Assembly: GCA_045603485.1 (NCBI GenBank) | Contig: JAZUMF010000105.1 | Coordinates: 3,477 to 67,476 of the forward strand | Reading direction: 5' to 3' | Length of the DNA stretch: 64,000 nucleotides | Origin: RGIG5952 sp045603485 | Lineage (GTDB): Bacteria > Verrucomicrobiota > Kiritimatiellia > RFP12 > JAAYLN01 | In this document: positions 1 to 8,922 of the stretch, one piece after another | Position numbering within the stretch: position 1 is the stretch's first letter | Layout of the letters: each line of letters begins with the position of its first letter | The notes under the pieces: model-generated | What the model was told of the DNA's origin: nothing | The model's input: the letters and a program-made list of their open reading frames with translations, nothing else | The model's database searches: none | Translations under genes and position numbers: made by a program

Positions 1-10
1 AACGCTGAGG

Positions 11-186
11 AATTGCAGCTTGGTTCTTAAAGGTTATTAGGTGGCAAGTTTGACAGTAAAGACAGTTTGCGAGTTTTACAGTTTTAATTGGTAAGGCCTG
101 TCCCCAGAAAAGTTAGTAAATAGGTAATAGTAAATAGGTAATAGGTAATAATGAAGAATGAATAATTTTTGTAGTTTTTAGGTTAA
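11..186. repeat. Dispersed repeat, copy 1 (with GGTAATA heptamers and a GCCTGTCC motif)
   Basis: This roughly 176-base block recurs almost identically at 267-451. It contains a GCCTGTCC motif at 96-103, then a short run of ATAGGTA-type heptamers, and ends in a T-rich tail. The two copies differ mainly in heptamer number. No convincing coding sequence lies in 1-628. The GCCTGTCC motif is the complement of the GGACAGGC motif around the transposase genes near 18-20 kb. Confidence 0.85.
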
Positions 187-266
187 GTTTTTTGTGCCTT
201 TTGCGAAGTACACGAAATTGGGAAGGCCTGTCTCCTTATAAAATTTTATCGCAGAGAATGCAGATA

Positions 267-451
267 AATTGCAGCTTGGTTCTTAAAGGTTATTAGGTGG
301 CAAGTTTGACAGTAAAGACAGTTTGCGAGTTTTACAGTTTTAAGTGGTAAGGCCTGTCCCCTTAGAAAAGTTAGTAAATAGGTAATAGGTAATAGGTAAT
401 AGGTAATAGGTAATAATGAAGAATGAATAATTTTTGTAGTTTTTAGGTTAA
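267..451. repeat. Dispersed repeat, copy 2
   Basis: This is the second copy of the block at 11-186, offset by 256 bases and about nine bases longer because it has more heptamer units. Its GCCTGTCC motif is at 352-359. Diverged motifs lie between and after the copies, at 226-233 (GCCTGTCT) and 461-469 (GGACTGTCC), each followed by a T/A-rich stretch and a GCAGAG-like sequence. The repeats are therefore nested. Confidence 0.85.
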
Positions 452-628
452 AACTGAAAAGGACTGTCCACTAAAAACTTTTACCGCAAAAAACGCAGAG
501 ATTTGTGATACCGACTATTTATTGTGTCAGTATAGTGAGGTTTTGTTGTTGTGTCAAGTGTAATAGTGTGACACTTAAAGGATGAGTCGTAGAATAGGGA
601 TAGTATAGGACTCGAAGGGAATATACTA

Positions 629-3034
629 TCAGAGAGATGTTAGGGTGATGTTTTTTATGGTGAGATTGGATTTGCCATCGTAAATGATTGCAAATCGGAA
701 TGGTAGATTTGTTGTATGGGTAAAATCGAGTGTTGCCGTTTCTAGGCCATTGGGGGAGGATTTGAATGGGGCATTGCCGTATTCGTTGCCTCCTGCGACG
801 CCAACCTTTAGTTGGCAGCCATCGCCTCCTTGGGCTTTTACTTCAAGGCGGTATTTGCCTTGTGGAATTGGGAGATATGGCCCATGCAGCGCTTCTCCTT
901 TGGGTGTGTGTGCTGTATTGAATTCAACGCTTCCATCCTTGAGTACGCTTGTACCATTATGATACATATTTGCCGGGATTATCTCTATTGTTGAATTTGC
1001 TTTGAGGGGGTATTCTCCAGCGGAGATCAGGGCATGGATTGGCGTTGATACTCCTTTTGGCAATGGTACAGATCCGCCTAGCGGCGGGTCGAATTGAGCC
1101 TCATGCCAGCCATTTTCTTTGTCTAGTATCAGATAGCGCATTCCTTGACGGGCTTGTGTCGGAGCTCGAAGCTTTAGGTTTATTTCGCCTTGCCGTGCCG
1201 TTTGAATTGAGCGTAAAACTTTACTGCTATCCCATTGGACTGATGCAGGATAATTTAGGTATGACAGCGGTTTGCTGTCGGCGTGAATGATATCTGTCTT
1301 TTTTTGCGGTAGGATTTCAAAGGCGGTAATCCCTTCACTTTGGGTTATTAGATTTAACCATGGGCTGGCGGCTAATTTTTTAAGTGCAACTCCTGCCGGA
1401 AATGGGGAGACTTTTGTGGGGTAGGGTTGTTCATGAAAGAGAATGTAGGTTACCCCAAACTTACGGAGTCTTGCTATTTGCTCATCTGTAAGTTCGCCTT
1501 CATTGAGGGAGGAGAGAGGTCCGAACACTTCGGGGTAGTAATCTTGCGGAACTGACGGTGAATAGCCGTTTATGAGGCGTAGGCGCGAGTTCATTGCGCC
1601 ATGCTCGTAGACTGACGACCAGTGGGATTCGCCGGGCCAAATTGGCAGGCAGATGGCTTTTGGGGATGCTGCCAGGGGTGCTTTTTCAGTTACAGCCTGA
1701 TAGGCTTGGGCATAGTCTTTGATTTGGCATGCTCTTATGCGGAACCATGTCATATACTCAACTGTCATTACGAGTGCAATTATCGTTGCCGCATAGATAA
1801 AGATTTTTGACTTTACCGTGGCGTCAATTGACTTTTTCCGTGCGAGTAATGAAGAGGTAATCGCGACGAGGGCTGCAATTACTGTTGGGAGGAGGCAATA
1901 GATTTTAGCGGCTTGTCTAATCATTGTGTACTTTGGAACGAGGCGTCGTGCGGCGCGTAGGGGTAGCGCGCACATTGGTCCGTCAACGCCTAATGCCAGA
2001 AGTATTACTCCGAGCGTCATGAGTCCAAAGAGGGTTAGTGCTAAATAGCGTTTCCATTCTTTTGTTAATTTGCCTAATGACGGGATAAATGCAATTGCAA
2101 GGAGAGCCAGCGCAAGAAATGAGATGCCTATGTAGTTGTGGCTGAATGCGCCTGAGAGATGTCGGCGTGAGAAGAGCCCTTGCTTTATCGGTGAGAAGAG
2201 GGCTATTTCCTGTAATGTGCGGCCATTTGCCATATTCGAGGTTTCCAGATGGCTCGCCGAGAGTTGCGAGAGCGCGACGGCTGCAACTCCAAGGGCTGCG
2301 AGTGGGATAAGCGCTATGACGATTTTCTTTAACGGGGTTTCGTTTTGTTCTTTAAGTAGCCAAAAGCCTATCAGCGCAAATGGGGTGGCAAGCGCGGAAA
2401 AGTAAAAGACATGGAGGTCCGAGCAGTATGCGAAGAAGATGGATAGACCGGCAATTATGCCACCTTTTATTTTGCCGCTTCTTGCTATTTGATCCAGTCC
2501 GTAAAAGAGCCACGGGACGAGGCAATAGGCAAAGCCTGTGGGGCTGCCGCTTATAATCGTTATCCAGCGGTATGGGAATGCCGAGAGCGCTACGGCTATC
2601 GCTGTTGAGATGATTTCGGAGTGTGTTAGCCGCCTGACTAGGAGATAAAGCCCTAGTAGGCACATCAGGTGTGAGAAAAGTGTTGCGAGATTCCAGCCGG
2701 CGGCATGGCCCCAAATTGGAGATGCCGCCGCGTAGACTAAGGAGAAGGGGATGTAGTAGGTGTCAAACTTGAACCTTTCCGCATCCCCCTTTGTATTGAA
2801 TTCGTATACATTTGCAAAGGGGGGCGTTTTGCCCGCAATCATATCGCGGCATAGCCAAAAGTGATAAAGGAGCTGAATGTGGTCTCCAGGTACCATCGCC
2901 GTTATTGCAGGCTCGTCTGCGCCTCTCCACTCTGCGTATGGGATTGCCTTTGTGAAGTTAGCCGGTATGGGCCAAGTGATTGTCGCCCACACGAGTATGC
3001 CAAGAAGAGATGTTACGAGAAGACCTTTTTTCAT
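629..3034 (-). CDS. Large polytopic membrane protein, GT-C glycosyltransferase-like
   Basis: This 801-residue protein has about ten to twelve hydrophobic segments in its first 430 residues (for example 4-23, 95-133, 140-160, 191-228, 240-260, 305-350, 378-398, 411-431). A soluble, probably extracytoplasmic part of about 370 residues follows. The early acidic loop (PGDHIQ, near residue 49) and this layout resemble GT-C glycosyltransferases and YfhO-like proteins that use lipid-linked sugars, but I see no decisive catalytic motif. It starts 16 bases after tsaE stops and is the last gene of the V-ATPase transcription unit. The substrate is unknown. The membrane topology is clear; the enzyme class is inference. 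Confidence 0.8.
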   Translation of the reverse strand: MKKGLLVTSLLGILVWATITWPIPANFTKAIPYAEWRGADEPAITAMVPGDHIQLLYHFWLCRDMIAGKTPPFANVYEFNTKGDAERFKFDTYYIPFSLVYAAASPIWGHAAGWNLATLFSHLMCLLGLYLLVRRLTHSEIISTAIAVALSAFPYRWITIISGSPTGFAYCLVPWLFYGLDQIARSGKIKGGIIAGLSIFFAYCSDLHVFYFSALATPFALIGFWLLKEQNETPLKKIVIALIPLAALGVAAVALSQLSASHLETSNMANGRTLQEIALFSPIKQGLFSRRHLSGAFSHNYIGISFLALALLAIAFIPSLGKLTKEWKRYLALTLFGLMTLGVILLALGVDGPMCALPLRAARRLVPKYTMIRQAAKIYCLLPTVIAALVAITSSLLARKKSIDATVKSKIFIYAATIIALVMTVEYMTWFRIRACQIKDYAQAYQAVTEKAPLAASPKAICLPIWPGESHWSSVYEHGAMNSRLRLINGYSPSVPQDYYPEVFGPLSSLNEGELTDEQIARLRKFGVTYILFHEQPYPTKVSPFPAGVALKKLAASPWLNLITQSEGITAFEILPQKKTDIIHADSKPLSYLNYPASVQWDSSKVLRSIQTARQGEINLKLRAPTQARQGMRYLILDKENGWHEAQFDPPLGGSVPLPKGVSTPIHALISAGEYPLKANSTIEIIPANMYHNGTSVLKDGSVEFNTAHTPKGEALHGPYLPIPQGKYRLEVKAQGGDGCQLKVGVAGGNEYGNAPFKSSPNGLETATLDFTHTTNLPFRFAIIYDGKSNLTIKNITLTSL

Positions 3035-3050
3035 ACCTACTTTGTTTTGC

Positions 3051-3491
3051 CTAGTCGTCTGACCGTGTTAGTGTGATGAGACGGCTGTCTGGATTGCCTT
3101 CCGGAATTGCGATGTTTATGTGGAGTGTGTCGGCAGGGAGGGCGCCTTCGGCACGGTCGGGCCATTCAATGCAGATCAAATCGCCTGATTGCAGATATTC
3201 ATCGAACCCGAGGGCATCGAGGTCGGTCGCCGCTTTGAGCCTGTACAAGTCCATGTGGACCAGTCGGCCTCCGCCAGGGAGCGAATACTCTCCAACTAGG
3301 GTGAAGGTCGGGCTGGTGACTGGGCGTTTTACACCCAGTTCAGCCGCCAACGCCTGTGTGAATGTCGTTTTGCCGGCACCAAGGTCACCCTCTAGGGCAA
3401 CGACAGTTGGAGTATTGCGAAGCATTTCAGCCATTTCTCTGGCAAAGGCCCGCATTGCGGCCAGATTTTCAATTTTGACGATTTTCTTCAT
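3051..3491 (-). CDS. tsaE: tRNA threonylcarbamoyladenosine biosynthesis ATPase TsaE
   Basis: TsaE is the ATPase that works with TsaB and TsaD to make the t6A modification on ANN-decoding tRNAs in the cytoplasm. The Walker A motif GDLGAGKT lies near residues 35-42, followed by the family signatures TSPTFTL and MDLYRL and a C-terminal IEWPD. I chose the ATG at 3491 (146 residues, normal for the family). The longer reading from 3554 would overlap atpB and adds 21 unrelated residues. It sits where subunit D would be expected in a bacterial V-ATPase operon. The family call is secure; the start is less so because no strong Shine-Dalgarno is visible. Confidence 0.93.
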   Translation of the reverse strand: MKKIVKIENLAAMRAFAREMAEMLRNTPTVVALEGDLGAGKTTFTQALAAELGVKRPVTSPTFTLVGEYSLPGGGRLVHMDLYRLKAATDLDALGFDEYLQSGDLICIEWPDRAEGALPADTLHINIAIPEGNPDSRLITLTRSDD

Positions 3492-3538
3492 TTGTCTTGT
3501 AGATGTATGGTCGCCACTTGTTAGAGTCTGAAACGACG

Positions 3539-4834
3539 CTACTTCTTTGGCCAAAATTCGTCGGTGTATTTTGACGCAATACCGACTTCAAAGGGCTCAA
3601 AGCATTCCGCCAAAATCGACCAGCCGCGATCGAGGGCTTGCTCGAGCGGTATATTGACAGCCAAGTCCATCATTCCGGCTTCAAAGAGCTTGCCGTACTT
3701 AAGGAGTTTTTCATCCCACGCCGACATGCGGAAGCCCATCGCCGCCTTTTCTTGCGTCTCCTTGAAGGATGAGTAGAGGCGAATCATGGCATCCATGATT
3801 GTGCGGTGATCTTTGCGTGTCTTGTTGTTGACTTGCTGCTTTAGACGCGAGAGTGAGCCGAATGGTTCAATTCTTCCGTTTTTGAGGTAGAACTGACCTT
3901 CTGTGATGTAGCCTGTGTTATCTGGTACAGGGTGGGTGACATCGTCGCCCGGCATTGTTGTAGCCGCAAGGATGGTGATGGAGCCGGCACCCTCAAAGTC
4001 GACCGCCTTTTCGTAGCGTGACGCGAGCTGGCTGTAAAGGTCGCCGGGATATCCGCGGTTGGAGGGGATTTGCTCCATTGTGATGGCAATCTCTTTAAGT
4101 GCATCTGCAAATGAAGTCATATCGGTCAGGAGAACGAGTACGCGCTTGCCTTCAAGTGCAAATTGCTCTGCGACCGCAAGTGAAATATCAGGGACGAGAA
4201 TGCACTCTACAATCGGGTCTGCCGCCGTGTGAACGAACATGACGGTACGGGAGAGGGCTCCCGACTTCTCAAGCGTATCGCGGAAGTAGAGGTAGTCGTC
4301 GTATTTAAGCCCCATGCCGCCTAAGATGATGACATCAACCTCGGCCTGGAGGGCGATTCGGGCAAGAAGCTGATTGTAGGGTTCGCCTGCTCGTGCGAAG
4401 ATGGGGAGCTTTTGCGATTCGACAAGGGTGTTGAAGACATCAATCATCGGAATGCCCGTGCGAACCATGTGGCTTGGAATAATGCGCTTTGCAGGGTTGA
4501 CTGAGGGCGTTCCGATGGGAATCAAGCCATCTTCAAGGGCTGGGCCATTGTCGCGAGGGCGTGCGGCACCTGTATAGACGCGCCCCAGGAGCGCGTCGGA
4601 GAAGGGAACTTCCATCGGGTGACCGAGAAATCTCACGGACGCATCGGTTGCGATTCCGCGCGTTCCGGCAAAGACCTGAAGTGAAACTCTGTCTCCGTCA
4701 AGCTTGATTACCTGAGACAGAGAAGTGCCATTGCGCGAGGTGACTTCGGCAAGCTCGTGGTATGCGGCGCCTTCGGCACGAAGGTTGATGACCGAACCGG
4801 CAATATTATCAATGCGATGATATGTCTTATGCAT
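3539..4834 (-). CDS. atpB: V-type ATPase subunit B
   Basis: This is the non-catalytic nucleotide-binding subunit of the V1 head. It alternates with subunit A in the A3B3 ring of a membrane ATPase that couples ATP to H+ or Na+ movement. Family sequences include GTPSVNPAKRIIPSHMV, PIFARAGEPYNQL, the SNRGYPGDLYSQLASRYEKA stretch and ITEGQF. As in all B subunits, a functional P-loop is absent. I chose the ATG at 4834 because GAGGAG lies ten bases upstream, which gives 431 residues; the longer reading to 4891 adds residues foreign to the family. It overlaps the end of atpA by eight bases, so translation is probably coupled. Confidence 0.96.
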   Translation of the reverse strand: MHKTYHRIDNIAGSVINLRAEGAAYHELAEVTSRNGTSLSQVIKLDGDRVSLQVFAGTRGIATDASVRFLGHPMEVPFSDALLGRVYTGAARPRDNGPALEDGLIPIGTPSVNPAKRIIPSHMVRTGIPMIDVFNTLVESQKLPIFARAGEPYNQLLARIALQAEVDVIILGGMGLKYDDYLYFRDTLEKSGALSRTVMFVHTAADPIVECILVPDISLAVAEQFALEGKRVLVLLTDMTSFADALKEIAITMEQIPSNRGYPGDLYSQLASRYEKAVDFEGAGSITILAATTMPGDDVTHPVPDNTGYITEGQFYLKNGRIEPFGSLSRLKQQVNNKTRKDHRTIMDAMIRLYSSFKETQEKAAMGFRMSAWDEKLLKYGKLFEAGMMDLAVNIPLEQALDRGWSILAECFEPFEVGIASKYTDEFWPKK

Positions 4835-6569
4835 GGCGTGCATTCTCCTCAAGAAGCTTTTCAATCTTTTCCTTAAAGGTCTTGCAGGCATCTGTATCAG
4901 GTGCCGTTTGGTGCCAATCCTTAAAGTTTTGTGTAATTGTCAGGAAGAAGCGACGGGCATCATCCTTACTGTCGAAATCAAAATCAGAGGCGATAATCTT
5001 TTCGAGCAGATCAAAGACTTCCCGTTGGCGAACGACCGGCATAGCCGAGTCCACCTCGTTGAATGAGTCCTGTTGCAGATATACGGCATCAAGGAGCTCC
5101 GACTTTAGGTAGACGAGGAAGTCCGCCATTGCGGTACCTTCTTCGCCAACGACCTTAGTCATCTGGAGAACTTCATTGCCGCGACGCAATATGGCGCGAA
5201 GTTTTTCTACGCGATCCTGCTCGACAACGCTGGAATACTTGCTCCAGCTGTCAAGCGGGTCAATGGCTGGGTAGCGGCGAGCGTCGGAGCGGGCGCGTGA
5301 AAGACCGTGGAATGCACCGACTACCTTGAGGGTCGCTTGCGTGACAGGCTCGTCAAAGTTACCACCTGCAGGTGAAACGGTGCCGCCGATTGTTACGGAG
5401 CCAATCGAGCCGTCACGAAGTCTTACGCGGCCGGCACGCTCGTAGAAGGCGGCAACGACGGATTCAAGATAGGCAGGGAATGCCTCTTCGCCTGGGATTT
5501 CCTCAAGTCGGCCTGACATTTCGCGAAGGGCTTGAGCCCAGCGTGAGGTCGAGTCAGCCAAAAGAAGGGCGTTGAGACCCATTTGGCGGTAGTAGGAAGC
5601 AATCGTGACCGCCGTGTAGACCGAAGCTTCTCGAGCTGCAACCGGCATTGATGATGTGTTGCAGATAATGACGGTACGATCCATCAGCGAGCGACCCGTG
5701 CGAGGATCCTTCATGGCTGGGAATTCGCGAAGAGTTTCAACGACCTCGCCGGCGCGCTCTCCGCAGGCGGCGATAATTACAACATCAACCTCTGCGTGGC
5801 GGCTTGTGACCTGTTGAAGAACCGTCTTGCCAGCACCGAAGGGGCCGGGAATGCAGTAGGTGCCGCCAAGTGCAACGGGGAAGAATGTGTCGATTGTACG
5901 CTGCTGGGTAATCATCGTCTCGGTAGGGCTGAGACGCTCCTCAAAGCAGCTGAGCGGTACCTTGACAGGCCAACGCTGAATAAGTGTAACCTCCTGCTCC
6001 AGGCCGGAATCATTAGCGAGAGTGGCAATCTTGTCGGTGACTTTATAGGTTCCCTTTGCGGCAATCTCGCGGACTGTCCATGCGCCATCAAGTCCAAACG
6101 GTGCCATGATTCGGTGAGCAAAGATACCTTCCGGAACGGTTCCCAATGTGTCGCCGGCATAGACTTTGTCGCCGACCTTGACGGACGGGGTGAATTCCCA
6201 TGAGCTGTCTCTGGGGATAGGCGGGAGATAGGTGCCGCTCTGCAAAAAGAAGCCACACTCCTCCGCTAGACGGGGAAGCGGATTCTGCAATCCGTCAAAG
6301 ACCTGTCCGAGAAGACCGGGGCCGAGCTCGGCAGAGAGTAGGTCGCCCGAGAATTCAACGAGACCGCCGACGGCAAGGCCTGTGGTATCTTCAAAGACCT
6401 GCATGTCAGCGAGTGAGCCACGAATGCGGACGACTTCAGACATTAGGCGACGGGTTGTGCCATTATCGTCCAGAAGCGCATATCCGACCTCGTTTTGTGC
6501 GACAGCACCGGAAAACGCCACGGAAATCATATTTCCGTTGACCATAGAAATTGTACCAGTTGTTTTCAT
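4827..6569 (-). CDS. atpA: V-type ATPase catalytic subunit A
   Basis: This is the catalytic subunit of the V1 sector, 580 residues, the usual length for bacterial A subunits. The P-loop GPFGAGKT lies at about residues 242-249. It is preceded by the non-homologous bulge domain typical of A subunits and followed by GERAGEV, the ADSTSRWAQALREMSGRLEE stretch and PAGGNFDEPVTQ. It overlaps the upstream DUF2764 gene by four bases and atpB by eight, so the genes form a tightly coupled unit. Whether the complex makes or consumes ATP, and whether it moves H+ or Na+, cannot be read here because the membrane-ring subunit is not in the window. Confidence 0.97.
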   Translation of the reverse strand: MKTTGTISMVNGNMISVAFSGAVAQNEVGYALLDDNGTTRRLMSEVVRIRGSLADMQVFEDTTGLAVGGLVEFSGDLLSAELGPGLLGQVFDGLQNPLPRLAEECGFFLQSGTYLPPIPRDSSWEFTPSVKVGDKVYAGDTLGTVPEGIFAHRIMAPFGLDGAWTVREIAAKGTYKVTDKIATLANDSGLEQEVTLIQRWPVKVPLSCFEERLSPTETMITQQRTIDTFFPVALGGTYCIPGPFGAGKTVLQQVTSRHAEVDVVIIAACGERAGEVVETLREFPAMKDPRTGRSLMDRTVIICNTSSMPVAAREASVYTAVTIASYYRQMGLNALLLADSTSRWAQALREMSGRLEEIPGEEAFPAYLESVVAAFYERAGRVRLRDGSIGSVTIGGTVSPAGGNFDEPVTQATLKVVGAFHGLSRARSDARRYPAIDPLDSWSKYSSVVEQDRVEKLRAILRRGNEVLQMTKVVGEEGTAMADFLVYLKSELLDAVYLQQDSFNEVDSAMPVVRQREVFDLLEKIIASDFDFDSKDDARRFFLTITQNFKDWHQTAPDTDACKTFKEKIEKLLEENARHA

Positions 6570-7078
6570 CGTTTAGTCAGAGCCTTAAAGGATTCAGCTC
6601 CTTTGGCGGCATCAGCCGCAAGAAGCTTTTCGTTGATTTGGATTTTGGCTGCAAAAGCCAGGATGACATTTTCCGAGAGTGGCTGAACACCCTGGAGGGA
6701 ATCGAGAATAGTCCAGCGCAGGTGGGCTATAGCCCGTTCGCGCTGGAGCGGGTCGCTAAGTGCGAATGCGGCAGTAATTGCAGGAGCGATGGTGCCGTCG
6801 CATCCGGCTGTTTCAAGCCTGGGAGCCTTGGACGGCTGCTCTCCACGGCGGCGGGTACGCTCAATAGCGACCGCATTTCGGATCTGAGCATCTGCATCGC
6901 GCCATGCTCGAACGAATGGATGAGAGTCGTCGCAGTCATTAAGAATGGCGTTGACCGCACGAGCAATTGAGCCGGTAAGTTCAGAGTCGCAGGCAGCGCG
7001 GAAGCCTTCGAGCGTCATCTTCGCACTTTGTCCCTCAAGGAGGAGGGGTAGTGAGGATATGAAGTAATCGAGGTTCAC
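6566..7078 (-). CDS. DUF2764 family protein of the V-ATPase operon
   Basis: This 170-residue protein opens with YFISSLPLL, the hallmark start of DUF2764, and carries W-x4-DAQIRN followed by a basic R-T-R-R-R segment. The family is known from V-ATPase operons of Chlamydiae, Spirochaetes and Bacteroidetes, always between subunits E and A, which is exactly its place here. It is probably an assembly or peripheral-stalk partner resembling subunit C, but the family has no established biochemical role. It is cytoplasmic, with no signal peptide. It ends with a four-base overlap into atpA, which supports co-translation. Confidence 0.85.
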   Translation of the reverse strand: MNLDYFISSLPLLLEGQSAKMTLEGFRAACDSELTGSIARAVNAILNDCDDSHPFVRAWRDADAQIRNAVAIERTRRRGEQPSKAPRLETAGCDGTIAPAITAAFALSDPLQRERAIAHLRWTILDSLQGVQPLSENVILAFAAKIQINEKLLAADAAKGAESFKALTKR

Positions 7079-7105
7079 GATTGCGTTCCTAACTTAATGA
7101 TTGAC

Positions 7106-7711
7106 TTATGCATCCTTGGCAAGGGCTGCAAGTTCGGGGCGAAGAAGCCGTGCCAAGGCGTCAGTCACGGCATCGGCGGTAAAGCATTGCTCAATGCGGC
7201 CGCCATCGGTGCGGATAACGAAACCGTTCGCGAAGGCGGGGCTGTTGATAACCTTGATTCCGTCAGCGGCGCTCTTTGCTTTGAGCTCATCAAGAAGCTT
7301 TGCCGCTAAATCTGCCGCGCTATTGCCAAGCTCAACCTCAATTGCCTTTTCACCCTTTGCCAAGTAGGTATCGATAGCCTTGGTAATCCATGCCTTGAGT
7401 GTTTCGGTATTGTTGAATTCAGCCTTAACACCATCCGCAAGGAAAGAGACGACAATCTTTTGGAGGTCTTGAGCGAGTTGCAGCTTGACATCACGGACCG
7501 CTTGCTTAACGGTAGCTTCAGCGCGGGATGAAAATGCGGCGGCATCACGCTTGGCCTCGGCACGAAGCTTCTCGGCTTCTTCCTCAGCCGCTTTGCGAAT
7601 ATTGGCTGCATCCTTTTGCGCAGATTCAATGATAGACTTAGCTTCAGCGTTGGCCTTTTCAAGACCTTCGCTTTTGATTCTTTCTAATAGTGCTTGTAAT
7701 TCGTCAGCCAT
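7106..7711 (-). CDS. atpE: V-type ATPase subunit E (peripheral stalk)
   Basis: This 201-residue protein has a long charged, alanine-rich helical N-terminal half (residues 1-105, with repeated KDAANIRKAAEEEAEKLR-type heptads) and a compact C-terminal domain ending in a hydrophobic GGR-containing sheet region. That is the standard architecture of subunit E, which pairs with G/H to form the peripheral stalk linking V1 to V0. It heads the operon. AAGGAG lies seven bases before the ATG and a TATAAT-type promoter lies just upstream. No separate F or G/H gene is visible nearby. Confidence 0.92.
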   Translation of the reverse strand: MADELQALLERIKSEGLEKANAEAKSIIESAQKDAANIRKAAEEEAEKLRAEAKRDAAAFSSRAEATVKQAVRDVKLQLAQDLQKIVVSFLADGVKAEFNNTETLKAWITKAIDTYLAKGEKAIEVELGNSAADLAAKLLDELKAKSAADGIKVINSPAFANGFVIRTDGGRIEQCFTADAVTDALARLLRPELAALAKDA

Positions 7712-7752
7712 ATTTACTCCTTAATAAAATAAATGACGCCAATCAAGTCATA

Positions 7753-7766
7753 ATTATAATATTATA
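7753..7766 (-). promoter_or_regulatory. Promoter -10 region for the V-ATPase operon
   Basis: Two overlapping perfect TATAAT hexamers on the minus strand (7753-7758 and 7761-7766) lie 42-55 bases before the atpE start codon. No good -35 is visible at 17 bases, so the exact promoter is uncertain. Confidence 0.5.
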
Positions 7767-8095
7767 CCATAAATGGAAAATTAAGACGAAAAGATTATAA
7801 ATCGAAGAGTGAAAAGCGATTGCAAAAGTCAATTCCAAATTGACCTTTTATAAGGTGTGCAATTTGTAAATCAGGGCATGATTGACCACTCATTTGTTCC
7901 AATGAAATTCATTATTTCGCGCCCAAAGGGTGATTACGCCTTTTACAGGCGCCTGATTTCACTCGTCACAGCCGCTATAATCTCCCTGCCGCAAGACAAA
8001 AAGTCTTGAAAGGGACAATTCATTCAGAAGCGAGCTGGATTTTTTGCGCTCTTGTTTGTCAATATGTTATATTTGAGATTTGAGGAGATATTAAG
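7767..8095. other. Intergenic region between divergent atpE and the NERD gene
   Basis: No gene is seen here. The region holds a nested palindrome at 7820-7862: an inner GTCAATT/AATTGAC stem with a three-base loop at 7828-7844, inside outer TTGCA/TGCAA arms. A TATAAT lies on the plus strand at 7976-7981 and a small CAAGAC/GTCTTG hairpin near 7993. The TATAAT could serve the NERD gene with a leader of about 100 bases, but its -35 is weak. Confidence 0.4.
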
Positions 8096-8815
8096 ATGGT
8101 ATCAGAGCTTTTTGGAAATGTTATTAAGGAGTTGCTGCATTTTTGGTGGTTTTTTGTAATTGCAATTGGTCTTAAGATTTTGATTTGTATCGCAAAAAGT
8201 CCATCCGGCAAGGGCTCTCGCGGAGAGAAAATAGCGCCATTAGCAATCTTTCAAAGTCTTGCGTCTCTTAAGGGGGCTCGCGGAGAGAGAATTGTTTCAA
8301 GGCGGTTGCGTGATGGTCTGCCGGAGGAATATAAGATTTTAAATGACATTTACCTTCCGCTTTTAGATGGAACTACAACACAGATTGATCATATCGTTGT
8401 ATCGCAATATGGTATCTTTGTCGTAGAAACAAAGGCTTATAGCGGATGGATTTTCGGGGATGGGAAAAGTCCCTGCTGGACTCAGACGATATACAACAAG
8501 AAAAGTAAATTTCAAAATCCAATCAGGCAAAACTATAGGCACATTTGCGCATTGGCTGAGACTCTCGGTATCGATAAATCATATTTTATCAGCGTTGTCG
8601 TCTTTACCGGTGACTGTGAATTTAAGGGTGAGATGCCTAAGGGTGTCATATATTCCCAAGGTGCAGTAGATTACATCCGTCAGTTTACCGCTCCGTTGAT
8701 TCTTGTTAGGCAGCTTGATGAAATTGTTTCTGCGATTGAGGAATGGCAAGCTTCAATCAGCGAGGAGCGAAAAGCCAAGCATGTCGAGAATTTGAAAAAA
8801 CGCCATAACATTTAG
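8096..8815 (+). CDS. NERD (nuclease-related) domain protein with N-terminal membrane anchor
   Basis: Residues 10-33 form one hydrophobic segment. After a Gly/Lys linker comes a NERD domain (about 60-175): a GARGERIVSRRL helix, the acidic motif LNDIYLPLLDG, TTQIDHIVVSQYGIFVVETK with its D-to-ETK spacing, then YSGWIFGDG. These D, E and K residues match the PD-(D/E)XK-like core that gives NERD its proposed nuclease relation. The role is unknown; family members occur alone or fused to helicases and kinases. GAGGAG lies eight bases before the ATG. It is a single-gene unit, divergent from atpE. The domain is recognised with confidence; any enzymatic activity is inference. Confidence 0.88.
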   Translation: MVSELFGNVIKELLHFWWFFVIAIGLKILICIAKSPSGKGSRGEKIAPLAIFQSLASLKGARGERIVSRRLRDGLPEEYKILNDIYLPLLDGTTTQIDHIVVSQYGIFVVETKAYSGWIFGDGKSPCWTQTIYNKKSKFQNPIRQNYRHICALAETLGIDKSYFISVVVFTGDCEFKGEMPKGVIYSQGAVDYIRQFTAPLILVRQLDEIVSAIEEWQASISEERKAKHVENLKKRHNI

Positions 8816-8922
8816 GTTAAATCTTGCCAATGACCTAAGGGCGACTTTAGGATGACTCAGAGGGGTGGCGGTGCTTCAGGCGCAAACGCTTTTAGGCGAG
8901 GGGCTTCTTCTGCTGAAACTCT

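Noticed and set aside
115..412. Heptamer runs that at first sight resemble a repeat array such as CRISPR
   Set aside because: The unit is only seven bases, directly tandem without spacers, and no cas gene is present.
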